NCBI GenBank assembly: GCA_030159075.1
Contig: BROG01000249.1
Location: forward strand, 862,349 to 926,348
Length of the DNA stretch: 64,000 nucleotides
Direction: 5' to 3'
Source of the DNA: Atrina japonica
Taxonomy: Eukaryota > Mollusca > Bivalvia > Pterioida > Pinnidae
In this document: piece by piece, positions 47,881-60,239 of the stretch
Layout: each line of letters starts with the position of its first letter
Position numbering within the stretch: position 1 is the first letter of the stretch
Made by a program: the position numbers and the translations under genes
Notes under the pieces: generated by a model
What the model was told of the DNA's origin: nothing
What the model saw: the letters and a program-made list of their open reading frames with translations, nothing else
The model's database searches: none

Positions 47881-48123
47881 CAGGTTTCAAACAGTTGCCG
47901 CTCGGCAAAAGTAGAAGGAAGGCTTTGACGGGGCATTGGTATTACGGTTGTACCGCCCACTGGGCACTCATCTTTAATGCTTTTGAACAATTCTGTGTGA
48001 ATCTTGGTTGACAATGTTGGTTTGTTGTATATTTCATCTGTAATTTCTTGTGCTTTCCTGTCGGAGGCCTTTTCCGTGTCATCTTGTTACTTTTTTCCCC
48101 GAGCGGCAACTGTTTGAACCCTG
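47881..48123. mobile_element. MITE with 25-bp terminal inverted repeats
   Basis: The left end CAGGTTTCAAACAGTTGCCG plus CTCGG (47,881-47,905) and right end 48,099-48,123 are inverted repeats matching at 24 of 25 bases. The 243-bp element has no coding capacity. CAGGGTT-like termini occur in hAT and related DNA transposons, but no clear 8-bp target duplication flanks it. ACGAGCGGCAATG at about 51,880 may be another end fragment. Confidence 0.75.
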
Positions 48124-49276
48124 TTTCTCATTAAGTTTTTCACCAGCTGATTATTCATTGGTGATTTAATGTAAAACTCGGATAATTCGAATATATTTCA
48201 GCTCATTTCCCCAATGTATCATATGAAGATTTTGTGTAAAACTACAACTTTGGTATTATTAATGTTATAGATATTTAGCAGACAAGTAAACAAATGTCAA
48301 AATCTTAGAAGTTTGACATTAATTAATTTGCTCAGTATGTAACTAATTAAAACATCGGATAACATGACATACCAATATAATTTCTCGGATCAAGTTTTAA
48401 TATTTTGTTCTAGAACTGATATTGTAACATCCAAAATATGTGAGAACGTCCCAGACCCTTATAAACTTGAATAAAGTAAGTGAGAAACACTACTGTAGAT
48501 GCAAGAAAAGTACTTTAAATATTCAGTAATTTAAAGCTACTGTCATGGGACATAAATATTCACCACTTATGTTGTTTCTTCTTTGTTTTTTTAACCAATA
48601 ATTTTTAAATGCCTACAGATCCACTAATTTAAGCAATATTTCAAACATTTTAATTTTATATATAGGATATTGAATTCATATATTTAATCTTTTTGAAATT
48701 TAGATATACTCTTTGTTTATTTTAAGAAAATAATGATTCTGTGGAGGATAAAACTATTTCAGAAAAATTTTGACATATTTCATTAGACTGAAAGAATTAT
48801 TACTGGATTTAAAAAATTACTCTGTGAGAAAAATACTGTCATTTTTGTAAATAAAAATAATAATTCAAAAATGTATATATTTTAGAAATATGAATTATCC
48901 TACTATAAATTTGTACAAATTTGTCAAATTCTTGTTTGATTTGTGGATTTTACTAGCATTTAGAAATTGTTGGTTTTATATGAAACAAAGAAGAAAATAA
49001 CAAAAGTGGCAAATATTTATGTCCCATGACTAGAATTTTCTATTATTACAAAAGAAGATAAAAAAACCCCATATAAATCCACAGTTCAGCAGGCATTGCT
49101 AGTAAAAAGGTGGAATAATTGGGAAAACTTATTTTTATAGGCACCAAATATGTATTTGTATTTTATCTTTTTTTCATTGATTTAATAAAAGATGTGCATC
49201 AATATAGTTTTAACGTCTATATGTGGTTTGTTTATTATGTATTTTATGTTTCAAGATATGGTACTTATCTAAATTA
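48124..49276. other. AT-rich DNA without gene signals
   Basis: Very AT-rich; no long open frame, array or RNA gene seen. Confidence 0.45.
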
Positions 49277-49536
49277 GACCTAAACCACACAGGTAAACAT
49301 ACTTCCAATGGTTTATTGTCTAAGCAAAGACTTAAACCACACAGGTAAACATACTTCCAATGGTTTATTGTCTAAGCAAAGACCTAAACCACACAGGTAA
49401 ACATACTTCCAATGGTTTATTGTCTAAGCAAAGACCTAAACCACACAGGTAAACATATTTCCAATGGTTTATTGTCTAAACAAAGACCTAAACCAAACAG
49501 GTAAACATACTTCCAATGATTTAGTGTCTAAACCAA
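49277..49536. repeat. 52-bp tandem repeat, five copies
   Basis: GACCTAAACCACACAGGTAA recurs at 49,277, 49,329, 49,381, 49,433 and 49,485, exactly 52 bp apart. Copies are nearly identical except the last. Confidence 0.95.
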
Positions 49537-50209
49537 CCGTGGCTAAATACCCTAAATCCAAATTGTAATATTTATTACAATATTGAACCTTATTACAATA
49601 GTGATTGTAGGAAATGAGAAATTCTCCTCATATTGTTATTATTATTTTGACTTAGGCCATTGATATAATATGTATTTCTTGTTTAGTACATGTAATACAC
49701 TTAGCCATTTTGACAGCTATAGGCGTTATAGTTAATAAACACAGTAACTATATCATATGTTTACTTTTGTTGTCCCCAGTTGAATACAAGTGTAAACATG
49801 ATGAATGAATAAATCAATAACATAAATAAATAAACAATCGTCAATACCTGGAAAAGAGAGTTAATGAAGTACATGACGCAATTGAAACCGTATAAATACA
49901 ACAGTAGGAATAATTGATAGAGGAATTTCTCCATGACTTACTTCCCTATACGTTCTAGCATTTAGACAAACCAGTAAGCTACCGTAAAAAAGGTCATAAC
50001 ACGATACTTAAGGCAGCATGTAATGGTACCTTTGTGGACGGCATGATCTCACGTAATGTAAATATTTACTGTGTAATATATGACCCGGGATATATGAAAT
50101 TGTTTTCCAATATGAGCATCTGCACTAGGTATCAAAGGAACATGTATATATCAATAGGGGCATCATTAATTCGTACCAGAAATATTCAATGATTAATTTA
50201 TCAACTTCA
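49537..50209. other. No recognisable feature
   Basis: AT-rich; contains two short ATTACAATATTG-type inverted words near 49,565-49,600. No gene. Confidence 0.4.
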
Positions 50210-50395
50210 CCTAATATATAATGTCAATGCAGTTCGAGCCCCAGTTTGCCAGTTTACTTGCGGAAGTCCGGTGGTCTCTTCCCGGGTACCTTGTAACCGG
50301 GTTCTCTCATCCATCATAAAAAACTGGTCGCCACCATATAAATGAAAAATTGTTGAGTGTGGCGTAAAACACCATTCAAAATTCGAATCCAATCT
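50210..50395 (-). mobile_element. Mollusc dispersed repeat fragment (SINE-like body)
   Basis: On the minus strand: GAATGGTGTTTTACGCCACA, TATATGGTGGCGACCAG, GAGAACCCGGTTACAAGG and GAAGAGACCACCGGACTTCC, ending GGGGCTCGAACTGC. This body is very common in mollusc genomes (family knowledge), where full copies end in a tRNA-like GGCCACGGAGGCCCC segment like the one at 1-69. The tRNA-like part is absent here. Confidence 0.7.
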
Positions 50396-50508
50396 TTCCT
50401 CCGTTGGAACGGGATGGGTGCAGAAAAGGACGGTTTATAGCTGACGACAATAAACTATTTGTGTGTAATTCCAATAAAATTTAATGTCCTCTAAAGGGAA
50501 GTATCAGT

Positions 50509-50784
50509 ATACGAAAAAACAGTAAAACACTCAAAACTAACAAATTTTCAGCCACTTGGCTTTTATCAAGTGAAAGACGACAAAATGTAGATCAGTTACA
50601 TAGTATTAAGTCTACACAATACAAAGCTCCAGTGCAAAATCCAAAATTTATTTTGCACTGTCCCAGCTTTGTATTGTGTAGACTTGATACTATGTAACCG
50701 ATATACATTTTGTCGTCTTTCACTTGATAAAGGCCAAGTGGCCGAAAATCTGTGAATTTTGAGTGTTTTACTGTTTTTTCGTAT
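50509..50784. mobile_element. Long hairpin (foldback) element, ~132-bp arms
   Basis: The left arm 50,509-50,640 (ATACGAAAAAACAGTAAAAC ... CCAGTGCAAAAT) and right arm 50,650-50,784 are inverted copies with only scattered differences around a 9-base loop. The element is non-coding. Any transcript would fold into a near-complete duplex. A second copy starts at the window end: 63,982-64,000 matches the right-arm-type sequence ACTTAATACTATGTAACTG exactly. Confidence 0.9.
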
Positions 50785-50859
50785 ATTTGTGTGTAGTAAC
50801 AATACAATTTGACCTATGAAATTCACACAAATAACAAATATAAACAAGTAAGAGCCTAC

Positions 50860-51060
50860 CTTATCTCGGAGTGTTCTACGAGTGCAGGGATTTAGACTAC
50901 CAGTATATCTAAATTTACGTTTACAATCTGAGCTAACATTTCATAGTTAGCTCATAGTGGGAAATAATTAAGTATAGCCTGGGTGGGCCTTTGGAATTAG
51001 AATCATGAAATCCTAAATACCACGAAGGGGGTACCTGATTTCGAACTCTTAAATGTTACC
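50860..51060. repeat. Inverted copy of the 40.7-45.3 kb degenerate repeat
   Basis: TTTACGTTTACAATCTGAGC, TAACATTTCATAGTTAGCTC and GGGGGTACCTGATTTCGAACTC are the complements of words near 42,236-42,290 and 41,140-41,160. It is a dispersed relic of the same family. Confidence 0.5.
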
Positions 51061-51612
51061 CAAAACGATGGATAATAATAGTATTCCCCATTCAATCAAA
51101 TCCAACAGTTTTATAAGCGACGATATAGTCAACATAATACAATAAGTTGAGTTTGGTCAGTCTTGAGTAAAATTGGCCGGTGACCTCTGGTCTGGATGTA
51201 ATTTAGATAATGACACAGGAGTTTCTGTAACACCATAGTGTGATATATACTAAAATCTAAGTTGGACATAAAAACTGGTTTCAGGTGGTAAAATATAAGA
51301 TGATTTCCACCTGCCGTGAACGAATCGACAAATTTCCTAATATTATTGCGAATCCTATTACAAATGATTGATATGTTCGTGTATAATTTTGCTTTCTACA
51401 TTCATCAATCAAAATAAACAATATACCAATTTTGTTCCATATAAATGTATTAACTTATACAGTTTAGAGGAATGTTACTACCTCTTCTTATATGTAAGTG
51501 AAGGCTTTTAAACAAATATGGTCGTGTCACTGGCGTATTTAGAGGTGGTGTGGGGCACGCACTCTAAAAGTTTCTGGAAACCAGAAAATGGTCATTCAGA
51601 GCTTTTAAAATA

Positions 51613-51727
51613 GTTATCATGTCCCCACGTTTTGAGTTACCAGGGGTTTTACCAAAAAGTGGGAATTTATCATGTTCCCACTTTTTGGTAAAACCCCTGG
51701 TAAATCAAAAAGTGGGAATATGATATA
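51613..51727. repeat. Hairpin with a perfect 28-bp stem, imperfect to ~50 bp
   Basis: 51,638-51,665 (TACCAGGGGTTTTACCAAAA onward) is the exact reverse complement of 51,675-51,702, with a 9-base loop TTTATCATG. Pairing continues imperfectly outward to about 51,613 and 51,727. Confidence 0.92.
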
Positions 51728-51773
51728 ATAAAAAAAATCTGGGCTAAATCCAGAAAAAAGGCTTCCCAGAAGT

Positions 51774-52680
51774 TTTTGGACCCCACTTGAATTTCTCTTG
51801 AAACATTTGTGTTGCTTGAAAGTCAAGTTTTTTGTGAACAATTAGTGTCAATTTAGTGCATTATTTGGGACAAAAAAACGAGCGGCAATGTAAAAATTTT
51901 AAAAAAATTCTGTGAAAAACGTACGCGTAGTTCTATAACATGGGACATTGGCTGGCGATATTTACATTTTCTATTATACTATTTTCTTTTTCATTTATTT
52001 TGTTATAAACTGTTTTTATTTGATATTTTTACTATCGAACTGTTGTATTTCAAGAAAAATTAGAAATGTAAATTTCAGCATAAAAACATGAAATAGTGAA
52101 AATAGAACGTGAAGGACTAGGGGTAAACGGTGGTTTTGTGTCTGGAAGCGAGAAAATACCTCATCGGACTTCCAACTGATTGGATTATTCAAAATTTTAT
52201 CTCAGATCTCGAGCTTACTCCCGAAAACCCCTGTCATCACCAAATTCCACTTCATTTTCAGGTTAAATTAGTCTATTAATTTTCTGGACCCCACTTGAAT
52301 TTCTCTTTATTGCAAGTTAAAATTGTTACAATGTGTTTATTTGGGATAAAGAAGAGTCCACAATGTGGAAATTAATTCTCTGTATTTCTGGGGGAAATGC
52401 CCTGTGGACCACAGGGCAAATGTAGTCCTATAACATAGGGCATCGATTGGCGATATTTACATTTTCTATTATTCTATTTTCTCTTCATTTATTTTGTTAT
52501 ATACATTGTACTACAACTGCAAAACGCTGGTTTTGTGTCTGGAAGCTAGAAAACATTTGACTTCCAACTGACTGGATTATTCCAAATTTGATCTCGGGAG
52601 CTCGAGCTTACTTCCGAACCCCGTAATCATCACCAAAGTCCACTTCAATTTCAGATTAAATTAATCTATCAATGAAAACT
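51774..52680. repeat. Tandem segmental duplication of ~400-500 bp
   Basis: Copy A (51,774-52,280) and copy B (52,282-52,680) share in order: GGACCCCACTTGAATTTCTC, GGCGATATTTACATTTTCTA, GGTTTTGTGTCTGGAAGC and CCAACTGATTGGATTATTC. B is shorter. No coding frame is seen in either. Confidence 0.85.
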
Positions 52681-52892
52681 TCGTCGTAAATCAGTAACTG
52701 GGGTCTATTAAGCCGAAATTTTGTCCCAATTTTCCGTTACTCTTTGCTAAATCAATCTTCCTTTGAGAAGGGTAATCAGTGTGATTTATTAGTGGAATCC
52801 AGGCGTATTTTCTGTCTGGAAGCAGAGACTTGCAGATTTCAAGTGTTTTCTGAAAGATGCTTAAAACCCGACCCCATTACCATTCAACATGT

Positions 52893-53335
52893 ATTTGTGT
52901 ATACAGGGTTATTTTACATGTAGTACTGTGTACAGGGTTATTTTACATGTAGTACTGTATACAGGGTTATTTTACATGTAGTACTGTATACAGGGTTATT
53001 TTACATGTAGTACTGTATAGAGGGTTATTTTACATGTAGTAGTGTATACAGGGTTATTTTACATGTAGTACTGTATACAGGGTTATTTTACATGTATTTG
53101 TGTATACAGGGTTATTTTACATGTATTTGTGTATACAGGGTTATTTTACATGTAGTACTGTATACGGGGTTATTTTACATGTAGTACTGTATACAGGGTT
53201 ATTTTACATGTAGTACTGTATACAGGGTTATTTTACATGTAGTACTGTATACAGGGTTATTTTACATGTAGTACTGTATACAGGGTTATTTTACATGTAG
53301 TACTGTATACAGGGTTATTTTACATGTAGTACTGT
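52893..53335. repeat. 29-bp tandem repeat, about 15 copies
   Basis: The unit is GTTATTTTACATGTAGTACT then GTATACAGG. A variant with ATGTATTTGTGTATACAGG occurs three times. Copies are otherwise almost identical. Confidence 0.95.
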
Positions 53336-53535
53336 ATTTGCCCCGTTATTTTCGCTCCACTACAATTCGCGAAGACTCTTTACAATTTCAATTTACCATA
53401 TGACTTTATTTTATTTTTGTTTTATTGAACAATTGGTACTTGATCATGTCTACTTTCGGCATGTTTACATTAAAAACATTAAAAACAATTGTGTGATGCT
53501 TAAAATGGAATATATGATAGATACTCTTTACAGGT

Positions 53536-54650
53536 ATTAAAGAGATCTTCTTCTAATGTTGCGGTATACTTTGAACTTGGTCATTTCTCATTAATTGTGG
53601 CAAGAAAATTAAAAATTGTAAAATTTTGGTGGAAATTACTTGATACGGAGAATTGTATACTTCGTGCTTGTTATGATCATAAGTTAACTAAATGTAATGC
53701 AACTAATGACTGTAAGAATTGCTTGTCTCTATACGGGCTTTTTAATTTACTTAGTGAAGCTTTCTTACCTGTTAAAGAGTCCACATATGCTTTTGACAGT
53801 AAGATAAATCCGATACTTTTATATGGTTCGGAAATCTGGAGCCTGACCAGTAATCAGGATAATTTAGAACGTTTACATATAAAATTTTGTAAATATATTT
53901 TAGGTGTGCATAAATCTGCAACTAATGCTGCTGTTGTTGGCGAGCTAGGTAGGGTTTACCTGAATGTCAAAGCTTCTCTAAGGGTTTTGAAATATTGGTT
54001 GAAAATTATAAAAGATAAAAATAATTTATTATATAATATATATAATTTATTACGTGAAAATATTAATGTAAAATGGTAGAAATGACAATCGGAATTGGGC
54101 TAGTAACGTAAAGGCATATCTATTTAATTTAGGGCTTGGTGATATATGGATTATGCAAGATCACTTTGATATTAATTACGAAATTTTTAAAGCGTCGTGT
54201 TTTAGATAATGCAACACAAAAATGGAGGACAGAATTAACCTCATCTACAAAATTACAAATTTACGCTAAAACTAAAATTGAATTGATTATGGAGACATAT
54301 CTAAATAATATAAATTCCAAATCTCTCCGTTCGTCTTTGACAAGATTGCGTATTAGTGCACATGATCTAAATATAGAAAGAGGTAGATATGTAGGTATGG
54401 ATAGACAGGATAGACTGTGCAACTGCTGTAATATGGGTGTCATCGAGGATGAGTATCATTTTTTATTAGTTTGTCCTTTGTATCACGATTTGAGGGTACG
54501 GTATTTTTCTGAATATTACTGTCATTGGCCAAATATAAGTAAGTTGTACAAGTTATTTAGTATCTCTAGTAGTGCAAGGCAACTGAAATTGGCATTATAT
54601 ATTAATATCTCTATTAAGCATAGGTCATCCTTCCTGAATACAAATTAGAT
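53536..54650 (+). pseudogene. Two joined C-terminal LINE reverse-transcriptase fragments
   Basis: Segment 1 (53,536 to about 53,735: VAVYFELGHFSL, RKLKIVKFWWKLL) is homologous by eye to a later part of the same frame (NAAVVGELGRVYL, KASLRVLKYWLKII, about 53,925-54,005), so the region joins two copies of the element's C-terminus. Segment 2 (about 53,780-54,650) reads INPILLYGSEIWSL and LHIKFCKYILGVHKSAT, then after a stop and frame changes near 54,079 and 54,210 SLTRLRISAHDLNIERGR and CNCCNMGVIEDEYHFLLVCP. The last is the CxxC...H...C zinc-like tail common in mollusc and other animal LINE-derived proteins. The polymerase core is absent. It is a 5'-truncated, recombined relic. Confidence 0.8.
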
Positions 54651-55930
54651 TATTATCAAATTTATTTGTATTTTAATTAATTGATTTATTTATTATCATT
54701 ATTTCTATTCATAGATATTAAACTTAAGTTATACTATAACTGAGTCTCTGGGAAATGAAATAAAATGAAATAATATGTAATAAAATTTATAATAATAAAT
54801 GAAATTAATTTAAAGTCTAAAACCAATTTAGAATATTGGTATAAAAAAAAAAAAAAATTAGATAATTTATGCATATGTATATAATTATAAATACATTTAT
54901 ATGTATATGTTGGATTATTGGCACTAATGTTATTATATACAATATTACTATAAGTACTGAAACTATTGCTGTTATGTGCTGTAATACTATTATTATTTTG
55001 TGCATAATTATGTTGATCTGTAACATTTTCTTAAATTTACATGTACTTGTTTACTGTTGATATGTAAAGGAACGGCTATAAGCATGTACATTGTTTTAAG
55101 CTGAATAAAATAATTATTATAACTAATTCTATATTTGTGACCCTATAGCTTCTAGTTAGATTGTGTCTGGAAAGCTTCCAAATGTCATAATTATTTTTGT
55201 TTTAACTAGATGTGTTTCCCACCATCTCAAATGAATTATAGCTTCACAATCTATTCAACAATTTGTAAAACAAAACATGTTTAGTGAGGCTTGTATTATA
55301 ATTATTAATTGGTTTTTTATACATCGTTGTGTGTGCGCGCACACACACACAAACTTTAGATTTTGCCGATGCATGCATTTATTAGATATTTTTAGGCACA
55401 TATGTATGTAACGAATTGTGGTTTTTAATTGTGATGTTGTTTTTTCTTTGCAATTGGCTTTAAAAATGTTTTATCTATTATTAATTGAAGGTCTAGAATG
55501 ACCAATCCAGTACCACTCAGTTGTGCTGTACATTTGACTTATATGTTTCTTTGTTGAATATAATTATGGAGTATACATGTATTTGCCCATTTTTTATGAA
55601 TGACATTTTTGTTTCTTTGCATGAGGCAGAAGAAGAATGTTTATCACACGTAACATTTCATTTATTACAGATGTGTTACATATTTATTTCTCATAAAACA
55701 AGTAGTCCCAAAATTTGAAAAGAATTTTGATTGACCCAGTGAAAATAACACAGTTTACATTGATTTTGCATGGAGTTTTATTTTTTCACTGTGAAAATTT
55801 CAATTAAAAATAACAAATTTATTTAATTGATAAATCTTTTTATTTCCCAACCCAAAATGTAATAAAGCAATTCATTTATCTTATTCAGAATTAACGTATT
55901 TTCCAAATTTGCTCCTGACATTTTATTTTG
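54651..55930. other. AT-rich tail and intergenic DNA
   Basis: Includes a 14-base A-run at about 54,843 and GAATAAAATAATTATTATAAC near 55,103, which may be the 3' end of the preceding retroelement. A short alternating GTGTGTGCGCGCACACACAC lies near 55,330. No gene seen. Confidence 0.4.
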
Positions 55931-55936
55931 ACTACA

Positions 55937-57065
55937 AGTACTTGCTGATGATACTACCGTAAAATCCTATTGATGCTAGCGAAATCTTGAATTATAATCT
56001 AAGAAAAATTTACTCTTGGTCCAAGCAGTGGCTTGTTGATTTTAATCCTTCTAAGACAGAATCCCTCTTGATCAGTAACAAACGTAACTCAACTAATCAC
56101 CCCGATCTTGTTTTCAATCAAACTGTCATTAAAGAAGTAGAAACACATAAACATTTAGGTGTATTTTTTCAAATAATGGTTCTTGGTCTTATCATGTAAA
56201 CTCAATACTTTGTAAAGCTACTGACAGATTAAATATGCTAAGAAAATTAAAACTTATAATCGATAGAAAATCACTCGAAAAACTATATTTTTCCTTCATA
56301 AGACCTATAATAGAGTATGCGGATGTAATTTGGGACAATATTCCACTGGAACTTATTAATAAAATTGAGCAAATAAATCTTGAAGCGGCAAGAATAATAA
56401 CAGGCGGTACAAAATTGACCAGTAGTCGCTATTTATATATAGAAGCTGGATTTGAACCCTTACAACAAAGACGTAAAAAACATAGAATTATACAATTTCA
56501 TAAAATGGTACACGGCACCTCACCAGAATATCTATATAGTTTAGTACCCCCCAAAGTAAATGAACGTCACTCTCATAATACTAGACAATCCGATAATATA
56601 ATGCAAATTAATTTCAAAACAACATTCTATAAAAAAAATCCTTTTTACCAGCTTCCATTTCATTATGGAACGAACTGCCAGATGAAATAAAACAAAACCC
56701 CTCTATTTCCAATCTGAAATATCACCTTAACAGAAATATAACATCCCCTCCTGCATATTATTATACTGGCACCAGGAAAGCTCAAATACTTCACACAAAA
56801 TTACGCCTAAAATGTAGTTTTATTTACTAAAAATATTATTGATAGTTCATTATGTAATTGTGGGAAAGTAGAGAATTCTAAGCATTACCTTTTAGAATGT
56901 CCATTGTACATCACACTTCGCAATAAATACATATGGACCCTACCTTTTAATCTTAACACTGAACTACTTCTGTTTGGAGATCCTAGCCTTCAACTTAACC
57001 AAAATATCCAAATATTTAAAGCAGTTCAAAAATTTATTATTAAAAGTAAACGATTTCAGGACTAG
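55937..57065 (+). pseudogene. 5'-truncated LINE reverse transcriptase (C-terminal half)
   Basis: It starts within the catalytic block (LADDTTVKSY, about 55,940), continues WSKQWLVDFNPSKTESLLIS and KEVETHKHLGVFF, then after a frameshift near 56,165 RLNMLRKLKLIIDRKSLEKL, FIRPIIEYADVIWDN and EAARIITGGTKL. Further frame changes near 56,645 and 56,820 lead to WNELPDEI, SNLKYHLN and a C-terminal CNCGKVENSKHYLLECPLY. This order is typical of the C-terminus of non-LTR retrotransposon polymerases. 5' truncation is the usual result of incomplete target-primed reverse transcription. Inactive. Confidence 0.85.
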
Positions 57066-57890
57066 AAGAGATTAATGCGGTATAAATTTTGTTCTAAATT
57101 ACTTTAGTCTTCGAAATGTATATATGCATATTTATCTATCATACTATAACTCATAATTGCAGTAATTATACTTGTGTAGCATTATACAACACCTGCCAGA
57201 TTTTTGTATATTATCTATTGTAATCATATCTAAACTCAAAACTCCTGTTAGTGTGTAATCTACTGTTATTATACTATAGCAAAAAACCTTGTTTGTATAT
57301 TATCGAATTTTATCATACCGCAACATAAACCCCCTGTCAATGTATTCGTATCATTTATTTATTGTTATTAGTGTATAATATATAACTGTAGTAACCGTAT
57401 TCGGTTTTTTTTCTAATGTAATACTACAACACAAATCTACAGGTATTTTTTCAGATCTTATTTATTGTTATCATGCTACGCCTCAAATCTGTAGTTAATG
57501 TTTTACTTATTATCGTATTTCTTATGCCTCAAATGTTTCTTATGAGCTGTTCATTGTCAGCAATTAATGATGTTTGTACCCATTCCTTTTTGTGCGGTCG
57601 ACTCACTTTGTGTAAACAGTGCACCCCCATATACTCCTGCATACTTCACAACTACCCCTTCTCATTCTCATTCAAATTGCTTGCTTTTTATTGTATCTAA
57701 TAGATATATATTTTTTTACTTTATTTGCTGTTGCTTATTAACAACCAAGGTCATCTATTTAATTATTATTGATGTGTATCAAAGGAAATGGATGATACAT
57801 AAGTACTTAAATGTGCTTGTTTTCCAAATCCTTTTGACTGTAATTTGTGAGCAATATGTGTATATGAGTTCTGTTTACAAATAAAGTTTA
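57066..57890 (+). other. Probable LINE 3' untranslated region
   Basis: AT-rich sequence following the reverse-transcriptase stop, ending near an AATAAA at about 57,880. Frames at 57,473-57,884 have no motif. Confidence 0.4.
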
Positions 57891-58082
57891 AACTAAGTAC
57901 TTGTATATACTGCTTTTTTTTCATCATGAATTCGGGCGTCCTGCTTTTTTATTTCAAATTTGATCCTAGCGCCCCACCATCTTAAAAACAAATGTTGTTT
58001 CCTATCGGAAATATTTTGCCTCGCAATTAATTTTGACATAAACAGGGATATAAATAAAATATAAACCGATCTCTCATCTCTA

Positions 58083-58115
58083 CCGTTTTCTGATACGCGA
58101 CATATCAGAAAACGG
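58083..58115. repeat. Perfect 13-bp hairpin
   Basis: CCGTTTTCTGATA (58,083-58,095) and its exact reverse complement (58,103-58,115) flank a 7-base loop CGCGACA. Confidence 0.85.
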
Positions 58116-58229
58116 GATATTCCCAGTGTTGTAGATTTATTTCTCGAATATTTCAATCACTCTATGTGATATTGAGAGTTGCAGCTCAACGATTTGGTTT
58201 AATTTAAGGATTTTCTCCACAATTTTCTT

Positions 58230-58527
58230 TCGACCAATGAGAAGGCACAATACAGTATTTGACATCTCCGAATAGTGATTATGTTACATGTGGTCGAGTC
58301 TTGCCTCCATGAGAACTAAGAGGGTACCACATCTGGTTTTACCCAGCGTTTCAACAGAAATAAGCTGACATCCGCAATCTAGGTAAAACTAGATTACACA
58401 GAATGTAATAACAATTCGTTTTCTACATCATTAAATGTCATAATTATAAAACGTAAGCACTTAAATATTTTATTCGAAATAGGCCTATGCCGACAAACCT
58501 TTAGTTCAGCACACAGGTAAATTACAG
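58230..58527 (+). promoter_or_regulatory. Possible CCAAT promoter and 5' exon
   Basis: GACCAATGAGAAGG (58,232-58,245) is a good CCAAT box. Downstream sequence is less AT-rich and ends at a consensus donor ACAG|GTAAGA (exon end 58,527). It could be the leader exon of the gene whose first coding exon is at 63,364, with a 4.8-kb intron. Speculative without transcripts. Confidence 0.22.
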
Positions 58528-60235
58528 GTAAGAATGTAGGTAATGCATGTCAATTTGATAATGATGTACATATTTGGGCTATATAAACTACTTGAATACT
58601 AATTTCCCACAGCGAAATCTACTAGAGTAAATTTAGCTTTAAAATGTACAGGTAATAGCAGACTTCCATATTATATACTCTGTGGACTGTATCTGAGCTA
58701 CATGGGTCTTTATGGATGATATATATAAAGTTTTGTGATCTAAGGAGGTTGTAAACACATTTTACAGAAACAACACGATAGTGTAAAACTACAACATAGA
58801 GTGTGTTGAAAATTTGGAATAAACTCCGGTTTAAAAATAACAAGTAAGTTGCACTAGCTCCTCTACTGCATTGATATCAATGTTTTAAAACACTAGAGAC
58901 CACAGTTCCTTATTTTCATTAACATTTAGTGTCTATATGATCGAAGAATTGGTAAAAAAATGAATTTTCAGTTTGTTGGAAATATGGTATTATTTTAGTT
59001 GAAAGTTTATATATTCTGTACTACATATGACTTTTGCATTAGTATAGTATTAGTTTATTTGCCACAATCACATGTGGCATTGTTTATTTGTCATCAGAAG
59101 TGAGTCAAATGAAGAAAGTCCTAATTACAAAGATATGAAACTTAAAAAATAAACCAGCTTAAAAATTGAAAGCAAATCCCTATTTTCAGTTTTGTTACCC
59201 CTTGACCAAAATCCACAATTTTAAACTCATTACAATTTTGGATATATATTTTTAGGTTTTGGGTAAAATTCTTATATATTTAAAATTCAATACAGTCATA
59301 GATATTTGATATTTTAGGATTTTTGTTTTTTGTTTTTTTTTTTCAATGGTAAGTGTTACATAGACCAAAAACTTATTATATAGATAATGAAAAATATTTG
59401 AATTTTCTGCCTATATAATTTGATAGGTTATAATTTCAAATATGAAATTCTGTTCTGCATTACATGATATCTACAAAAACTTTAAAATCCCATAACTCTG
59501 GCAAATTTTGCAAAACATTTGCCATAATAAAAGTGTTTCAATGTTACATTGACAGGCCACAACCTATTTAGAGGTTATATGAAAAGGAATGACTGTAACC
59601 TACAGGTTACGGTAACATTTATAAAGACCCCAAGGTTATATAATTTTATCAATTACACTATTGTTTTTTCTTTCTGCTGATTGCATACAATGTATACATA
59701 CATGTATATATTGACAAGTGTAGTGTGTATATGTATTTCAAAGTTCGAAGTAGGTAAAAAAATGAAATGACAAATATCATTGAGAAAGAAAAAAAGAAAA
59801 AAACCTGATTTGTATTTGTCATAACCTCCATGTATCCTAAACTATCGCTACCATGTTATATCCTGAATGATTGCTCCTGTGTTGTTTTGTGGTCTGCATT
59901 GATAGTTAAAACAGACTGTAACAAACAGACAAAACAGAAGGACCAAAAACAATGTGGCCACAGTTTTGATCTTGAGGAAATAAATAGAAGTGTGAGCCTA
60001 TAAACATAAAACTTGTTACTACATGTACATTGTACCAATAGCATTACAGTCTGGAAATCTAAGGAATTATCAAACAAGTTTTCAATAAATATTATATGCT
60101 TTACATGTACAGTGGAACAGGCTCAGATGTGCAATGAAAAATATTCGCTCTTTAACCCCCACCCCCTGGGCCATATAAGCTATTGCCTTCACTTGGGAGT
60201 CAACCTTTATTGTTACCTTATTTTGTGAAAAGGCA
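58528..60235. other. AT-rich DNA, no supported gene
   Basis: Only short frames on both strands, no motifs, no arrays. May be intronic if the flanking exons belong together. Confidence 0.4.
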
Positions 60236-60239
60236 ATGT

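Noticed and set aside
50207..50392. 61-codon minus-strand frame
   Set aside because: Lies in a dispersed repeat with characteristic non-coding wording.
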